A stretch of DNA of 64,000 nt from Candidatus Saccharimonadota bacterium (GCA_013289705.1 JABCZM010000001.1:184044-248043); one strand, 5' to 3'; shown: positions 41,593-51,028, counted from the stretch's first letter. Notes: generated by a model from the sequence alone, not told the origin. Translations and numbers: made by a program.

Positions 41593-41738
41593 TTATTCTA
41601 GGTGTCCACCAGTACAAGTCTAAAAAAGAGAAGGTTTCACGCGGGTAATTTTCCGATTACAGAAAATTATGCCGGTTGCGCTTTGCAAATTCTCTTTTTT
41701 AGACTTGTACTGGTGTGGCTTGCTATACTTGCAGCATG
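41593..41738. promoter_or_regulatory. carAB/pyrC divergent control region with 26-bp inverted repeat
   Basis: Arms CACCAGTACAAGTCTAAAAA+AGAGAA (about 41608-41633) and its exact reverse complement (about 41690-41715) bracket ~56 nt that contain a further TAATTTTC/GAAAATTA hairpin. Each arm supplies a TTAGAC -35-like element: toward carA with TAGAAT 17 bp on, toward pyrC with TATACT (41724-41729) 19 bp on. The symmetry suggests one regulator controls both directions, or a cruciform/RNA hairpin. Confidence 0.6.
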
Positions 41739-42785
41739 ACTAAAACAATTACTTTACCTGGCCTCATTGATCCACATGTTCATTTAAGGGATCCGGGGCA
41801 GACGCACAAGGAAGATTTCTTTACGGGTACTTCGGCGGCTTTGGCTGGCGGCTATACTACGGTCCTGGATATGCCGAACAACGCCGAGCCAATTACCACC
41901 CTGGAGCGTCTGGAAGCCAAAATAGCCAGCGCACGGGCTCAAGTAGTCAGCGATATTGGTTTCAATTTTGGAACGCTTGGAGACAATTTTGACGAGTTTG
42001 CCAAAGTTATCGACAAAGTCAGTGGTTTGAAAATCTATCTGAATGTCACGACCGGCAACTTTATTATCGATAAAGACAAGCTAGCAACTATTTACGAGGC
42101 TTGGCCTGGTGGTAAGCCAATTTTGCTGCATGCCGAAGACGATGTGTCTGATTTGGTTTTTGCAACGCTCCGCAAGGTGCCAAAGGCGACCCATATTTGC
42201 CACGTATCGAGTCGGGCAGAATTGGAATTTGTGCTGCGTGCCAAGGATGAGGGTTTGCCTATTACCTGCGGCATTACCCCGCACCATCTGTTTTTGACAG
42301 CCGAAGACGGTGAAAAGCTTGGGCCATATGGCCGGATGAAGCCGACACTCAAAAGTCAAAAGGATATTGATTTTATCTGGCAACATTTGGATGGTGTGGA
42401 TATTATCGAATCCGATCATGCACCACATACCCGCGAGGAAAAAGATAGCGACACGCCACCATTTGGCGTGCCAGGACTCGAAACAACCTTGCCGCTAATG
42501 CTGACTGCCCAACAAGAAGGCAAATTGAGCCACGATAAATTAGTAAGCTTGTTGCACGGCCGTCCAGCCGAGATTTTTGGTATCAAGACAGATGAAACCA
42601 CAAAAGTTGAAGTTGTTCTAGAGGATTCAGAAATCACCAACGAAGGCTTGAAGACCAAATGTGGCTGGACGCCGTTTGCTGGACGCCGCGTTGCTGGCTA
42701 TGTACAAAGTGTGACGCTGCACGGCAAGCTAGTCTACGAAAACGGCAAAGTTTTAGCTGTCCCTGGCTCCGGAACGATTATTTAG
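41736..42785 (+). CDS. pyrC: Dihydroorotase
   Basis: Metal-dependent amidohydrolase closing carbamoyl-aspartate to dihydroorotate. The first metal pair is DPHVHLRDPGQTHKED (HxH), another His lies in LLHAEDD near 135, HICHVSS near 155, and the catalytic Asp in ESDHAPHTREEK near 230. The lysine usually carboxylated in bacterial type I enzymes is not at the expected position by eye. The ATG at 41736 follows TATACT by 6 nt; the longer GTG-initiated frame runs through the promoter. Confidence 0.93.
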   Translation: MTKTITLPGLIDPHVHLRDPGQTHKEDFFTGTSAALAGGYTTVLDMPNNAEPITTLERLEAKIASARAQVVSDIGFNFGTLGDNFDEFAKVIDKVSGLKIYLNVTTGNFIIDKDKLATIYEAWPGGKPILLHAEDDVSDLVFATLRKVPKATHICHVSSRAELEFVLRAKDEGLPITCGITPHHLFLTAEDGEKLGPYGRMKPTLKSQKDIDFIWQHLDGVDIIESDHAPHTREEKDSDTPPFGVPGLETTLPLMLTAQQEGKLSHDKLVSLLHGRPAEIFGIKTDETTKVEVVLEDSEITNEGLKTKCGWTPFAGRRVAGYVQSVTLHGKLVYENGKVLAVPGSGTII

Positions 42786-42932
42786 TGTTACTAGAGTCGT
42801 GTTCAAACCCCGTGAGCCTCGTCACTCCGGCAGACCTTAGACCTTCCCGCTGCTCACTAGCGTTCCGTGCTACGGGCCCCTTCCACTGTGTCACTCGCAG
42901 CTGGCGTCGTGCTTTTTGAGTTAGTTCTTACC

Positions 42933-43847
42933 TTAAGAAGTATAGATATATTCGAGGAGGGCCATGCGCAGGTAGAGGCCATTTTTGGCTTGCTGGAAGT
43001 ATTGAGCACGTGGGTTGCTGTCGACTTCGACGGTAATTTCTTCGATGCGAGGTAGTGGATCGAGGATAATGGCATCTTTTTTCATGAGGTTTGCGATCTC
43101 ATTTGTCAGGATAAAGCTGCCTTTGAGCGCCTGGTACTCTTCTATAAGTTTAAAGCGCTCTTTTTGGACGCGATTCATATAGATGACGTCGAGATCACCG
43201 ATGACATCGTCCCAGCTTGTAAGGATGTGAAATGTGACACCTTGCTTGGTGAGGTTTGCTAAGACATCCTCTGGCATGGCCAACGATTCGGGCGATATCA
43301 GGAATAGCTCGACATCATAAATGCTAAGGATATTGGCCAGCGAATGGTGGGTTCGGCTGTGAGCAAGATCGCCAACGAGTGCAATTTTTAGGCCATCGAC
43401 TTTGCCCTTCATGCGCTGAATGCTGTAGAGGTCGAGGAGGGCTTGTGTCGGGTGTTCTCCGCCACCGTCGCCTGCGTTGAAAACGGGTACTTTAGAAACG
43501 GCGGCGGCACGGGCAGGCATGCCGATTTCCGGGTGGCGCATGACGATGCCTTCCACGTAGGCGTTGAGCATGTGGGCTGTGTCTTCGATGCTTTCGCCCT
43601 TTTTCCATGACGAGTTATCGGCGGCGTTTTCGACGGTTACCAGATGTGCACCAAGGTTTTGGATGGCGGTTTCGAATGATAAACGGGTGCGTGTGCTTGG
43701 TTCGTAGAATACAGTTGCCAGGGTCATGTGTTCCAGTGGCTTGGGATATTCAGCGGCTGGCATTGCCTGAAATTGGTCGGCTCGGGAGAAAAGTGAAGCA
43801 AGTAAGTCTTTGTCTAAAAACTGCTTGACCGACAAAACATGCTTCAT
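42933..43847 (-). CDS. pyrB: Aspartate carbamoyltransferase
   Basis: Joins carbamoyl phosphate and Asp. The carbamoyl-phosphate loop is FYEPSTRTRLSFE near residue 48, the second-subunit lysine segment is SSWKKGES near 80, and the Asp-binding HPxQ motif is GGGEHPTQALLDLYS near 130. The C-terminal DPLPR is present. No pyrI regulatory subunit is seen. I chose ATG 43847; TACACT lies 10 nt upstream of it. With carAB and pyrC this gives the first three steps of UMP synthesis in one place. Confidence 0.95.
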   Translation of the reverse strand: MKHVLSVKQFLDKDLLASLFSRADQFQAMPAAEYPKPLEHMTLATVFYEPSTRTRLSFETAIQNLGAHLVTVENAADNSSWKKGESIEDTAHMLNAYVEGIVMRHPEIGMPARAAAVSKVPVFNAGDGGGEHPTQALLDLYSIQRMKGKVDGLKIALVGDLAHSRTHHSLANILSIYDVELFLISPESLAMPEDVLANLTKQGVTFHILTSWDDVIGDLDVIYMNRVQKERFKLIEEYQALKGSFILTNEIANLMKKDAIILDPLPRIEEITVEVDSNPRAQYFQQAKNGLYLRMALLEYIYTS

Positions 43848-43905
43848 ACTGCGTAGTAGTGTAGCATAGCTTTTCAAAAAGAGCGTAATAACTTACTATA
43901 GGGCT

Positions 43906-44388
43906 ATGGCTGTCGTATTTTTGGCACTTGGTTCAAATGTTGGTGACAGCGAGCGCTATATAACGCAAGCAATTGCACTACTTGGCCGAGAAATTGTGGG
44001 TTTAGAACTGGCATCAACATACACTTCAAAGGCCGTTGGCTATACCGATCAGCCTGATTTTGTAAATACGGCAATTCGCGGTGCAACAACATTAAAACCA
44101 CTCGAACTTCTGAAATTCATCAAAGAAATCGAAGCCAAAATTGGCCGAGTTTCACGCTTTCGTTGGGGCCCGCGCGAAATCGACATTGATATCATTTTTT
44201 ATGATGACATGACACTCGATACGCCGGTCTTGACTATTCCGCACCCTCGCTTTGCGGAGCGAGACTTTGTGCTGAGGCCACTATGTGATATCGACCCAGA
44301 TGCTGTTGATCCCGTCAGTAAACGTAGCGTCCAGCAGTTGCTAGAAGCGTTGTCGCCACTTGAGTTGGCTATTCTGAAGCAGCAGTAG
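43906..44388 (+). CDS. folK: HPPK (2-amino-4-hydroxy-6-hydroxymethyldihydropteridine pyrophosphokinase)
   Basis: Folate-pathway pyrophosphokinase. Conserved blocks are [19 protein letters not shown], and the signature [14 protein letters not shown] with metal-binding Asp residues near 95, then [14 protein letters not shown]. Length 160 is typical. No other folate gene is adjacent. TACTAT ends 6 nt from the ATG. Its 3' end overlaps the convergent pgi by 20 bp. Confidence 0.94.
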   Translation: MAVVFLALGSNVGDSERYITQAIALLGREIVGLELASTYTSKAVGYTDQPDFVNTAIRGATTLKPLELLKFIKEIEAKIGRVSRFRWGPREIDIDIIFYDDMTLDTPVLTIPHPRFAERDFVLRPLCDIDPDAVDPVSKRSVQQLLEALSPLELAILKQQ

Positions 44389-45997
44389 GCCAGTCTTTGT
44401 AATGTTTTAATAGATTGTCGGTTGAACTATCGCGCTGCAGGGGTGAATTACTGCCGTCAAGTTCATTAAAGATATCACGTGCCAAGACTTTACCGAGCTC
44501 CACGCCCCACTGATCGAACGAATTGATGTTCCAGATAACTCCCTGGACGAAGATTTTATGCTCGTACAGGGCAATCAATTCGCCGAGTGTTTTTGGTGTG
44601 AGCTGTGGCAATAAGAGCGTGTTGGTTGGGTGATTGCCGGCAAATGTTTTATGTGGCACAAGTGCTTCGGGGATGCCTTCGGCACGGACTGCTTCGGCGG
44701 TTTTACCAAATGCGAGGGCCTTAGTTTGGGCAAAAAGGTTGGCGGTTAGTTTGTCGTGATGTTTGCCAATGTTGTTGAGTGGTTTTACAAAGCCAATAAA
44801 ATCACAGGGAATCAATCGGGTGCCTTGATGCAGCAATTGGTAGAAGGCATGCTGGCCGTTGGTGCCTGGTTCACCCCAAATCACTGGTCCCGTTTGATAG
44901 TTCACAGGTATGCCAGATTTGTCGACAGATTTGCCGTTACTTTCCATGTTACCTTGCTGAAAATAGGCCGCAAAGCGGTGTAAGTATTGATCGTAGGGCA
45001 AAATTGCTTCCGATTCGGCACCAAGAAAGTTTGTGTTCCACAGGCCAATCAATGCCAAGATAACAGGGAGATTTTGCTCGAGCGGTGTGGTCTTGAAGTG
45101 CTGGTCCATCTCGTAAAAGCCCTGGAGCATGTCGTGGAAATGGTCTGGGCTGATGGCTAGCATAATTGATAGCCCGATAGCGCTTGTCATAGAATAGCGG
45201 CCCCCCACCCAATCCCAAAATTCGAACATGTTGGCGGTATCGATGCCAAATGTGGCAACTGCCTCGGCATTGGTTGATACTGCCACAAAGTGTTTGGCAA
45301 TGGCGTCTTCATCGTGGAGTGCATCCAATAACCAGCCGCGTGCGGTTTGTGCATTCGTCATGGTTTCGTCGGTGGTAAAGGTCTTTGATGCAATGATGAA
45401 TAGCGTTTCGGCAGGGTCAAGATCACGCGTTGCTTCGACCAGCTGGGTGGCATCGACATTTGACACAAATCGCACCGAAAGATCGTGCTGACTGTAAAAT
45501 TTGAGTGCTTCGGTTGCCATAACGGGGCCAAGATCTGAGCCGCCGATACCAATATTTATGATAGTTTTGATTGGCTTGCCGGTGTAGCCTAGCCAGCTAC
45601 CGCTGCGGATTGCGTTGGAAAAAGTTGCCATCTTGGCAAGCACTTCGCGGATGGCTGGCATGACATCCTCGCCATCGACGAGTACTGGATTGTCCGATTG
45701 ATTACGCAGGGCAGTGTGCAGGACGGCACGGTTTTCGGTAGTATTTATCTTTTCACCGGCGAACATGGCATTGCGCATTGGTTCGACGTTGCAAGCTCTG
45801 GCCAAGGCAAAAAGTAGTTGCAGGGTCTCGTCACCTATGCGGTTTTTGGAATAATCAGCAAAAATATCAACCGCTTGCAGGGATAGTTTTGTACCCCGCG
45901 CAGGATCGCTTTCAAACAAATCGCGGAGATGCGTTGCTTTGACCAGCTCGTAGTGTTGTTGTAGTGCTTGCCACTCGGGCGTATCGGTTACTGCCAT
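44369..45997 (-). CDS. pgi: Glucose-6-phosphate isomerase
   Basis: Interconverts glucose-6-P and fructose-6-P. Sugar-phosphate binding [16 protein letters not shown] near 152, SKTFTTDET near 205, catalytic Glu/His region [14 protein letters not shown] near 350, and the C-terminal signature [14 protein letters not shown] near 500 are all present. ATG 45997 is preferred to 46012 because GGAGG lies 8 nt before it. Length 542 is typical. Confidence 0.96.
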   Translation of the reverse strand: MAVTDTPEWQALQQHYELVKATHLRDLFESDPARGTKLSLQAVDIFADYSKNRIGDETLQLLFALARACNVEPMRNAMFAGEKINTTENRAVLHTALRNQSDNPVLVDGEDVMPAIREVLAKMATFSNAIRSGSWLGYTGKPIKTIINIGIGGSDLGPVMATEALKFYSQHDLSVRFVSNVDATQLVEATRDLDPAETLFIIASKTFTTDETMTNAQTARGWLLDALHDEDAIAKHFVAVSTNAEAVATFGIDTANMFEFWDWVGGRYSMTSAIGLSIMLAISPDHFHDMLQGFYEMDQHFKTTPLEQNLPVILALIGLWNTNFLGAESEAILPYDQYLHRFAAYFQQGNMESNGKSVDKSGIPVNYQTGPVIWGEPGTNGQHAFYQLLHQGTRLIPCDFIGFVKPLNNIGKHHDKLTANLFAQTKALAFGKTAEAVRAEGIPEALVPHKTFAGNHPTNTLLLPQLTPKTLGELIALYEHKIFVQGVIWNINSFDQWGVELGKVLARDIFNELDGSNSPLQRDSSTDNLLKHYKDWPTAASE

Positions 45998-46078
45998 GTC
46001 GTGGTCCTCCATGTTCGTTAGCTACTAGTATAAACTATAGCCGATAAACAGGTTTACCACCACGATTAAGTCGGTGCT

Positions 46079-46573
46079 TTAGTATGGGCATTCTTTGGTG
46101 GCGGTGGCGAGTTGGACCGCTTGGCCTTCTAGTACAAAGGCGTGATTTTCCCAGTATGGCTTGCTTTCGGCATTTTCGTTGTCGCTACCGGGGCGCGGTG
46201 GGTTGAGTCGGCCAATCCAAGTATCGTGTAGTTCATAGTTGTTCTCGTCGTCAAGCTGCAAGATGATGGTTAGGTATTGCGTAGTCAAAGGTTTGCCGTT
46301 TTTTACAAACCGGGTATAGACTTCATCGCGCACCAGGCGGGCGTAGACAACGGTGTCTTTTTCGCTTGTTTCAACGACAACGTTGTAGCCAATGGTCCGT
46401 CCCATATCTTGCTCAATGTGTAGCTCGGACGCCGTGGTCGTTGTTTGCTCGATGAGCTCCTTAACCAGGCCTAATAGGTGTGGTTGTTGTGCAATGTGGG
46501 TCGCAGCACGTGATTTTACGAGATCAACGTATACGGCGATACCGTTTTGTGTTGTGCCAATTGGGTGTTTCAT
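46079..46573 (-). CDS. Hypothetical protein coupled to ATP-grasp gene
   Basis: A 164-residue soluble protein of unknown family. It has alternating beta segments (IAVYVDLVKS, IGYNVVVETSEKDTVVYARLV, LTIILQLDDENNYELHDTWIGRL). The start ATG 46573 overlaps the stop of the upstream ATP-grasp gene as ATGA, so the two proteins are probably made together and may act on the same substrate. A longer upstream frame is an overlap shadow. Confidence 0.6.
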   Translation of the reverse strand: MKHPIGTTQNGIAVYVDLVKSRAATHIAQQPHLLGLVKELIEQTTTTASELHIEQDMGRTIGYNVVVETSEKDTVVYARLVRDEVYTRFVKNGKPLTTQYLTIILQLDDENNYELHDTWIGRLNPPRPGSDNENAESKPYWENHAFVLEGQAVQLATATKECPY

Positions 46574-47346
46574 ACAATGACTCCGTCTTCGGTTGGTTGT
46601 TCGATAGTTGTCTCGGTAAGCAAGGCATTGAGCAGGTGGTAGGCTACATCCACTGATGGCCCAGACGTTGGCGCATGGAACCACTTCAACCCAGGTGTTG
46701 TGTTTACTTCCAGTATGTGAGCTTTTCCATGTTCATCGACAAGATAATCAACGGCGGCAAACTTCAAACCAAGAACATGAGCAACTCTGGCAGATAATTC
46801 CATCAAGATTGGATCCCATTCCACTGCTGGATATGATATGCGCCGTAGCATGCGATCTGCTTCGACTGATACACCGTATTCGCTTTCATGCACACCAATG
46901 GTTGTGTCGTTAAGGACAAGATAACGGAATTCTCGGCCAGCAATGTAGCGTTCAAAAATGTACTTCGAAACCTGCAATCCTGCGAGCTGATCGGTATGCT
47001 CCACAATACGAATATCATGCGCGCCAAGTCCGCGAACCGGCTTGACGATAATTTTTTGCTGCGCGTGCAGAAACGCGGTTGCTTCTTCGAGCGTTTTTGG
47101 CCGTGCAAAAGGAATATTGGGAAGATTATGTCGTTCCAATATCAATCGTGTCAGATGCTTGTTGCGCGCTAAGCTAATGCCGACGTGCGAATTGAGTGCA
47201 CTGCGTGCGTCATGAATGTAGTGCTCGCCACTTTCTGTCGTAATTACGAACAACCCATGTGGCGTTATCCAGCAGGGCTTGAGGCCCATCTGTTCCGCAC
47301 GCAAGTAGAGGAGCTCGGCTGCACCAAGTTTTTTCGTTGCCCCCAT
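46570..47346 (-). CDS. ATP-grasp ligase-like protein
   Basis: A 258-residue ATP-grasp protein in the RimK/glutathione-synthetase/cyanophycin-synthetase group by pattern. ATP-binding KIIVKPVRGLGAHDIRIV is near 100, the adenine-site block FERYIAGREFRYLVL near 135, and Mg ligands sit in FAAVDYLVDEHGKAHILEVNTTPGLKWF near 205-230. It should join a carboxylate to an amine using ATP. The substrate is unknown. The ATG at 47346 lies within the palindrome at 47340-47355, 14 nt after the RRM gene stop. Confidence 0.72.
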   Translation of the reverse strand: MGATKKLGAAELLYLRAEQMGLKPCWITPHGLFVITTESGEHYIHDARSALNSHVGISLARNKHLTRLILERHNLPNIPFARPKTLEEATAFLHAQQKIIVKPVRGLGAHDIRIVEHTDQLAGLQVSKYIFERYIAGREFRYLVLNDTTIGVHESEYGVSVEADRMLRRISYPAVEWDPILMELSARVAHVLGLKFAAVDYLVDEHGKAHILEVNTTPGLKWFHAPTSGPSVDVAYHLLNALLTETTIEQPTEDGVIV

Positions 47347-47355
47347 TAATGGGGG
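47340..47355. repeat. 16-bp palindrome over the ATP-grasp start
   Basis: CCCCCATTAATGGGGG contains the start codon on the minus strand. In RNA it would give a 6-bp GC-rich hairpin masking initiation. It could link translation to the upstream RRM gene. Confidence 0.5.
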
Positions 47356-47359
47356 GCTG

Positions 47360-47662
47360 CTAGCGACGTTGGAATCCGCCACCAAAGCCACTTCCGCCAC
47401 CGCTACTGCGGTCTTCTTGTGGACGAGCAACGTTTACCATGATGCTGCGACCTTCAAATTCGTTGCCATCAAGCGCTTTGATTGCTGCCTGTGCTTGGTC
47501 GTCTGATTCCATCTCGACAAATCCAAAACCTTTAGACTGGTTGGTGTCGCGGTCTTTGATAATCTGTGCGCTGATAACGGTGCCATACTGTGCAAACAGC
47601 GTGCGTAATGTGTCGTCGGTTGAGTTATAAGACAATTTGCCTACGTATAATTTTGATGCCAT
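47360..47662 (-). CDS. RRM-type RNA-binding protein
   Basis: A single RNA-recognition motif with RNP2 LYVGKLSY at 5-12 and RNP1 KGFGFVEM near 44, followed by a Gly/Arg-rich tail (SSGGGSGFGGGFQRR). It resembles glycine-rich cold-inducible RNA-binding proteins of cyanobacteria and other bacteria, thought to act as RNA chaperones. TATAAT (47796-47801, minus) gives a leader of ~130 nt, unlike most genes here. Confidence 0.93.
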   Translation of the reverse strand: MASKLYVGKLSYNSTDDTLRTLFAQYGTVISAQIIKDRDTNQSKGFGFVEMESDDQAQAAIKALDGNEFEGRSIMVNVARPQEDRSSGGGSGFGGGFQRR

Positions 47663-47795
47663 AGTTCTTTGAGCCTTTCGTTGGACTAATATTGTACCGA
47701 GGCAGGGTCTTACGGCTTATGGCTGAGAATAAAATGAGCTTTTTGAATGCTGCACCGAACTCAAAGAGTAAAGTCTAGAGTAACTTGATATTTCA

Positions 47796-47801
47796 ATTAT
47801 A
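47796..47801 (-). promoter_or_regulatory. -10 box of RRM gene (long leader)
   Basis: TATAAT on the minus strand lies ~134 nt upstream of the start; the long 5' leader may hold post-transcriptional control. Confidence 0.5.
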
Positions 47802-47955
47802 GCACAAAAAACAACATTTGTCGGATTTTACCGCTCTCTATGTAAAATCTATCGCAACATTACTTGCATCATCATGACTCAATAACTCGGATCATAGCTC
47901 TAGACCAGATCTAGGCCGAAAGTGTGTAACCGATTTTTTTGGCTAGTTCGTGCGT

Positions 47956-48216
47956 CTAGCGATCGAGACGTTCGAGCTGATGGCCCATAACTAATCGTTC
48001 ATCGTCGGAAATTTCTTGGCGTTTTGCCGGTTCGTCCAAAAGGCCGAGTACTCGTTGCATATCGTCGGCGTTAGCCTTGGTTTCCAGCGTTTTATCAATG
48101 CGGTCAAAACCTTTCACTATTGCAGTGGCGATTCGTTCAAACTGTATATTAACACCGTCAAACTGACGTTTTACGTCAAGAAACTGCTCATCGATGGCTA
48201 TGGTTTTATCAGACAT
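47956..48216 (-). CDS. Small coiled-coil protein
   Basis: An 86-residue charged protein with heptad-like spacing (FLDVKRQFDGVNIQFERIATAI, then FDRIDKTLETKA) and no membrane segment. It looks like the protein at 20452-20730 in style (paired F-D/E-x-I repeats), which suggests a small paralogous family. Function unknown. Confidence 0.6.
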   Translation of the reverse strand: MSDKTIAIDEQFLDVKRQFDGVNIQFERIATAIVKGFDRIDKTLETKANADDMQRVLGLLDEPAKRQEISDDERLVMGHQLERLDR

Positions 48217-48259
48217 AAAACCATCTTAGCATAGAATTTGAGGTCGCGTCGTGAGTCAC

Positions 48260-48601
48260 CTAGTTGGCGGGGATGGCCGGGTTTAGTTTTTCGGCGGGGA
48301 ATTGATAATACACGCAACCACCTAAGCCGATGACTGCCGAGCGCGCTGTATAGGCCGGAATGTCTAACGTATCACCCGGTTGCATTGAAAGAAGCTTACC
48401 GTTGATGGTCAGCGCTACAGAGCCTTCGGCACACCATAGTCGTGCATCGAGTGCGCACATATGTAACGCCAAAGTTTCGCCAGCATCCAGCGAATGACGT
48501 TCGGCATCGATGTGCTTTGCGGCTAGTAATTCGACCAATTCTTCCTCGGCAGATTCGTAGGCCTTCGACCAGCGGTATTTACGTAAATCCATACTAGTCA
48601 T
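48260..48601 (-). CDS. Cupin-like protein
   Basis: A 113-residue single beta-barrel of cupin type: a first motif around DAGETLALHMCALDARLWCAEG and a second around QPGDTLDIPAYTARSAV. The usual metal His residues are mostly absent. It overlaps the aminotransferase stop as ATGA and may be a sensor or accessory of it. Substrate unknown. Confidence 0.6.
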   Translation of the reverse strand: MTSMDLRKYRWSKAYESAEEELVELLAAKHIDAERHSLDAGETLALHMCALDARLWCAEGSVALTINGKLLSMQPGDTLDIPAYTARSAVIGLGGCVYYQFPAEKLNPAIPAN

Positions 48602-49467
48602 TTAGATACCCCGAACGCGTGATCCCAAGTCTCCAAAACGGCCAGCCTACCACCATAATCTGCTAAAAATTGATTAAAATGCTGCATAAAGTCGGTCAGT
48701 GTTGCCGGTATCTCGCCAAAGGTATGATCGTCGATTGAGCGAATCGGCATAATTTTGCTTGAAGTGCTCGTTAAGAACGCTGCATCATAGCTGGCTATTT
48801 CGGTCAGCAGTATTGGCTTACGAACAATGGTAAAGCCTTGTGTTGCTGCGACCTGTAGCATTGCCATGCGCATAACGCCCAGCAAAATATCTTCGTCGGG
48901 TGGGCTGAAGATTGTTGTTCCCTTCAGACAGAAAAAGTTCGTGCGTGAGCCTTCGGTGATGGCCCCAACGCGATTTACTAGCAGTGCATCGTAGGCACTG
49001 GCTGCCACTGCTTTCTTATATGCCAAATAACTTGGTAACATGTTGAGCGTTTTGGCGTGTGGAAACGGCCGCTCGTACTGTTCGGTAATGCAGTGCACGC
49101 CTGTTTTATACAATTTAGGGTTGGGAAACAGAGGGTTCAGGCTTTGAATGTACAATGTCGCATCGCTACCAGTTTTGCCACCGATTAGTAGGATCTTTAG
49201 ATTGCTTGCTTCCAAGCTGTTACGCACGATAAGCTCGTTGATGCTTTGAAGGATAAGGTCGGCTGAAAAGCGGTGCTCCAGACTAATTGTTTCAGCCGAG
49301 GCTAATAACCGTGCGCAATGTTCATCGGCAAAATACGGCACACCACCCGAAACGCGGATTGTTTCGTAGACGCCATAGCCGTACGAATATGCCACGTCAT
49401 CAAGCGACACAACAGCTTGGCTGGTTGGCAAAATCTCGCCGTTACGAGAAAAATAGCGAGCTACCAC
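48598..49467 (-). CDS. Class IV aminotransferase / aminodeoxychorismate lyase family
   Basis: Fold-type IV PLP enzyme (IlvE/Dat/PabC family). The N-terminal block is SLDDVAYSYGYGVYETIRV, the PLP-lysine region is LPSYLAYKKAVA near 150, and the PLP-phosphate site ITEGSRTNFF is near 175. Branched-chain or D-amino-acid transaminase, or PabC, cannot be separated by eye. D-Ala genes elsewhere in the window make a D-amino-acid role possible. The start is a GTG next to the upstream gene's stop, so the exact start is less sure. Confidence 0.82.
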   Translation of the reverse strand: MVARYFSRNGEILPTSQAVVSLDDVAYSYGYGVYETIRVSGGVPYFADEHCARLLASAETISLEHRFSADLILQSINELIVRNSLEASNLKILLIGGKTGSDATLYIQSLNPLFPNPKLYKTGVHCITEQYERPFPHAKTLNMLPSYLAYKKAVAASAYDALLVNRVGAITEGSRTNFFCLKGTTIFSPPDEDILLGVMRMAMLQVAATQGFTIVRKPILLTEIASYDAAFLTSTSSKIMPIRSIDDHTFGEIPATLTDFMQHFNQFLADYGGRLAVLETWDHAFGVSK

Positions 49468-49887
49468 CTATTTTTTGTTCTTTGCGAGTTCAAGTAGCAA
49501 GTCGAGCTGTTTTTGATTGACGAGGATTAAATTTTCCAAATCTTTGTAGGTGGTTTGAGTGGTCTGAAACTCTTCATCAGCCATGAGTTCGGTGTGTTTA
49601 CCCTGAATGTTTTGGCCGACCATGATGATGGGCAGCAGCACTAATTGCAAAAATGTTTGGGCGATCCAGGCAACGATGACGATTGGGCTGTGCGAGCGCA
49701 AGGCAGAAGGCAAGCTAATGAGAGCTAGACAGGTAAAAGCGATTGCTGCAATCATAGTGCCAACCAGCCTCGTAATAACAACGCCTGCTTTGTCGAGCGG
49801 GCTCATTTTGTCTTGGTGCTGTTGATTGACGTTGGTGGGAGCGTGCCGCTCGTAGGATACGGCTGTACTGTTTTCTGATTGGGTCAT
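49468..49887 (-). CDS. DUF1003-like small membrane protein
   Basis: A 139-residue protein with a polar N-terminus, two transmembrane helices (~38-60 and ~70-92) and a helical cytoplasmic tail with MVGQNIQGKHTELMADEEF, which resembles the MSxNRQ...R...D-x-E pattern of DUF1003 proteins. Function unknown. It leads the aminotransferase-cupin operon. Confidence 0.6.
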   Translation of the reverse strand: MTQSENSTAVSYERHAPTNVNQQHQDKMSPLDKAGVVITRLVGTMIAAIAFTCLALISLPSALRSHSPIVIVAWIAQTFLQLVLLPIIMVGQNIQGKHTELMADEEFQTTQTTYKDLENLILVNQKQLDLLLELAKNKK

Positions 49888-50067
49888 GGTTCCTCCACTT
49901 ATAATTTAACGACGTTATGTATCATTTTAAACGCGACGGACAGATTTGCAATCAAGCTTTTTGCACAGAATTCTCTCAGCAGTGCGCTAAAATAGTGCTA
50001 CGAACCAGTTGATTAGGCTGATATTATGAACCAAAGAAGCAATAAATTAGGCTACAAGGAGACACTA

Positions 50068-51027
50068 ATGCCCCAAAGTGATTATGTCATTGAAGTTGAC
50101 AATCTAACCAAAGCGTATGGTAAACAAGAAGTGTTGCGCGGTATTGATCTAAAGGTTACTCGCGGCACGATGTTGGCATTGCTTGGCCCAAACGGCGCAG
50201 GTAAAACAACCACGGTTCGAATCTTGAGTACACTCCTAAAATATGATGGTGGGACAGTGAAAGTCGAAGGCTACGATGTTACTGATCAGGCCGATAAAGT
50301 ACGCAGTGTCATTGGCTTGACCGGACAGTCGGCCGCAGTCGACGAACTACTCACCGGTCGCGAGAATTTGGTAATGATGGGGCGTTTGTATCGTTTAACA
50401 GCCGATAGTGCCAAGGCTAGAGCTCAAGAACTTCTGGAAGAGTTCGATCTGTTAAAAGCTGCCGATCGTCCAGCAAAAACCTACTCTGGTGGCATGCGCC
50501 GTCGTTTGGATTTGGCGGTAAGTTTGATTGCCACGCCACCAGTTATCTTTTTGGACGAACCAACCACTGGGCTCGATCCACGTTCACGACTCGTCATGTG
50601 GGATATTATCAAAAAACTAATGGAAAAAGGTACCACTATTTTGTTGACCACGCAGTATTTGGAAGAAGCCGACCATCTGGCCGACCAAATTGTAGTGATT
50701 GACGGTGGTAAAGTGATTGCTCAGGGCACTGCTAAGCAACTGAAGGCAAAGGTCGGTAATGATCGCTTGGAACTGGTGTTCAAAAATACGGCCGACTTCA
50801 ACGCGGCCGTCGAAGCTCTTGGCAAGGAAGTTGGTGATCGCAATGAGAAAGAATTCTCGCTGACGGTGCTGATCCGCGATACAAACACCGATGTGAAACG
50901 CACGCTCGAAACGTTGGCAAAACACCAGATTGCCATTGCATCGATGGCTATTCACAAACCAACGCTCGACGACGTGTTCTTGTCGCTGACCGGCAAACAA
51001 AAGCAAGCAACGGAGGAGGATAAATAA
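50068..51027 (+). CDS. ABC exporter ATP-binding protein (DrrA-like)
   Basis: A 319-residue ATPase with Walker A GPNGAGKTTT near 36, ABC signature YSGGMRRRLDLA near 137, Walker B VIFLDEPTTGLDP near 158 and switch His in LLTTQYLEEAD. The C-terminal ~80 residues match the extra domain of daunorubicin-type exporters. ATG 50068 has AAGGAG upstream. The permease follows by 1 bp. Confidence 0.93.
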   Translation: MPQSDYVIEVDNLTKAYGKQEVLRGIDLKVTRGTMLALLGPNGAGKTTTVRILSTLLKYDGGTVKVEGYDVTDQADKVRSVIGLTGQSAAVDELLTGRENLVMMGRLYRLTADSAKARAQELLEEFDLLKAADRPAKTYSGGMRRRLDLAVSLIATPPVIFLDEPTTGLDPRSRLVMWDIIKKLMEKGTTILLTTQYLEEADHLADQIVVIDGGKVIAQGTAKQLKAKVGNDRLELVFKNTADFNAAVEALGKEVGDRNEKEFSLTVLIRDTNTDVKRTLETLAKHQIAIASMAIHKPTLDDVFLSLTGKQKQATEEDK

Positions 51028-51028
51028 T

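Noticed and set aside
41608..41715. Miniature transposable element (MITE)
   Set aside because: Terminal inverted repeats fit, but no target-site duplication is visible and both arms coincide with promoter elements; kept as a regulatory candidate.
42786..42932. Attenuator or RNA between pyrC and pyrB
   Set aside because: Convergent interval of 147 bp with no stable hairpin plus T run and no frame; nothing supportable.
47843..47941. Possible small RNA on + between TAAAAT (47843-47848) and a T run at 47934-47940
   Set aside because: The -35 is poor (19-bp spacer), and the hairpin before the T run is weak (CTAGA/TCTAG is too far from it). Not enough to call an RNA gene.
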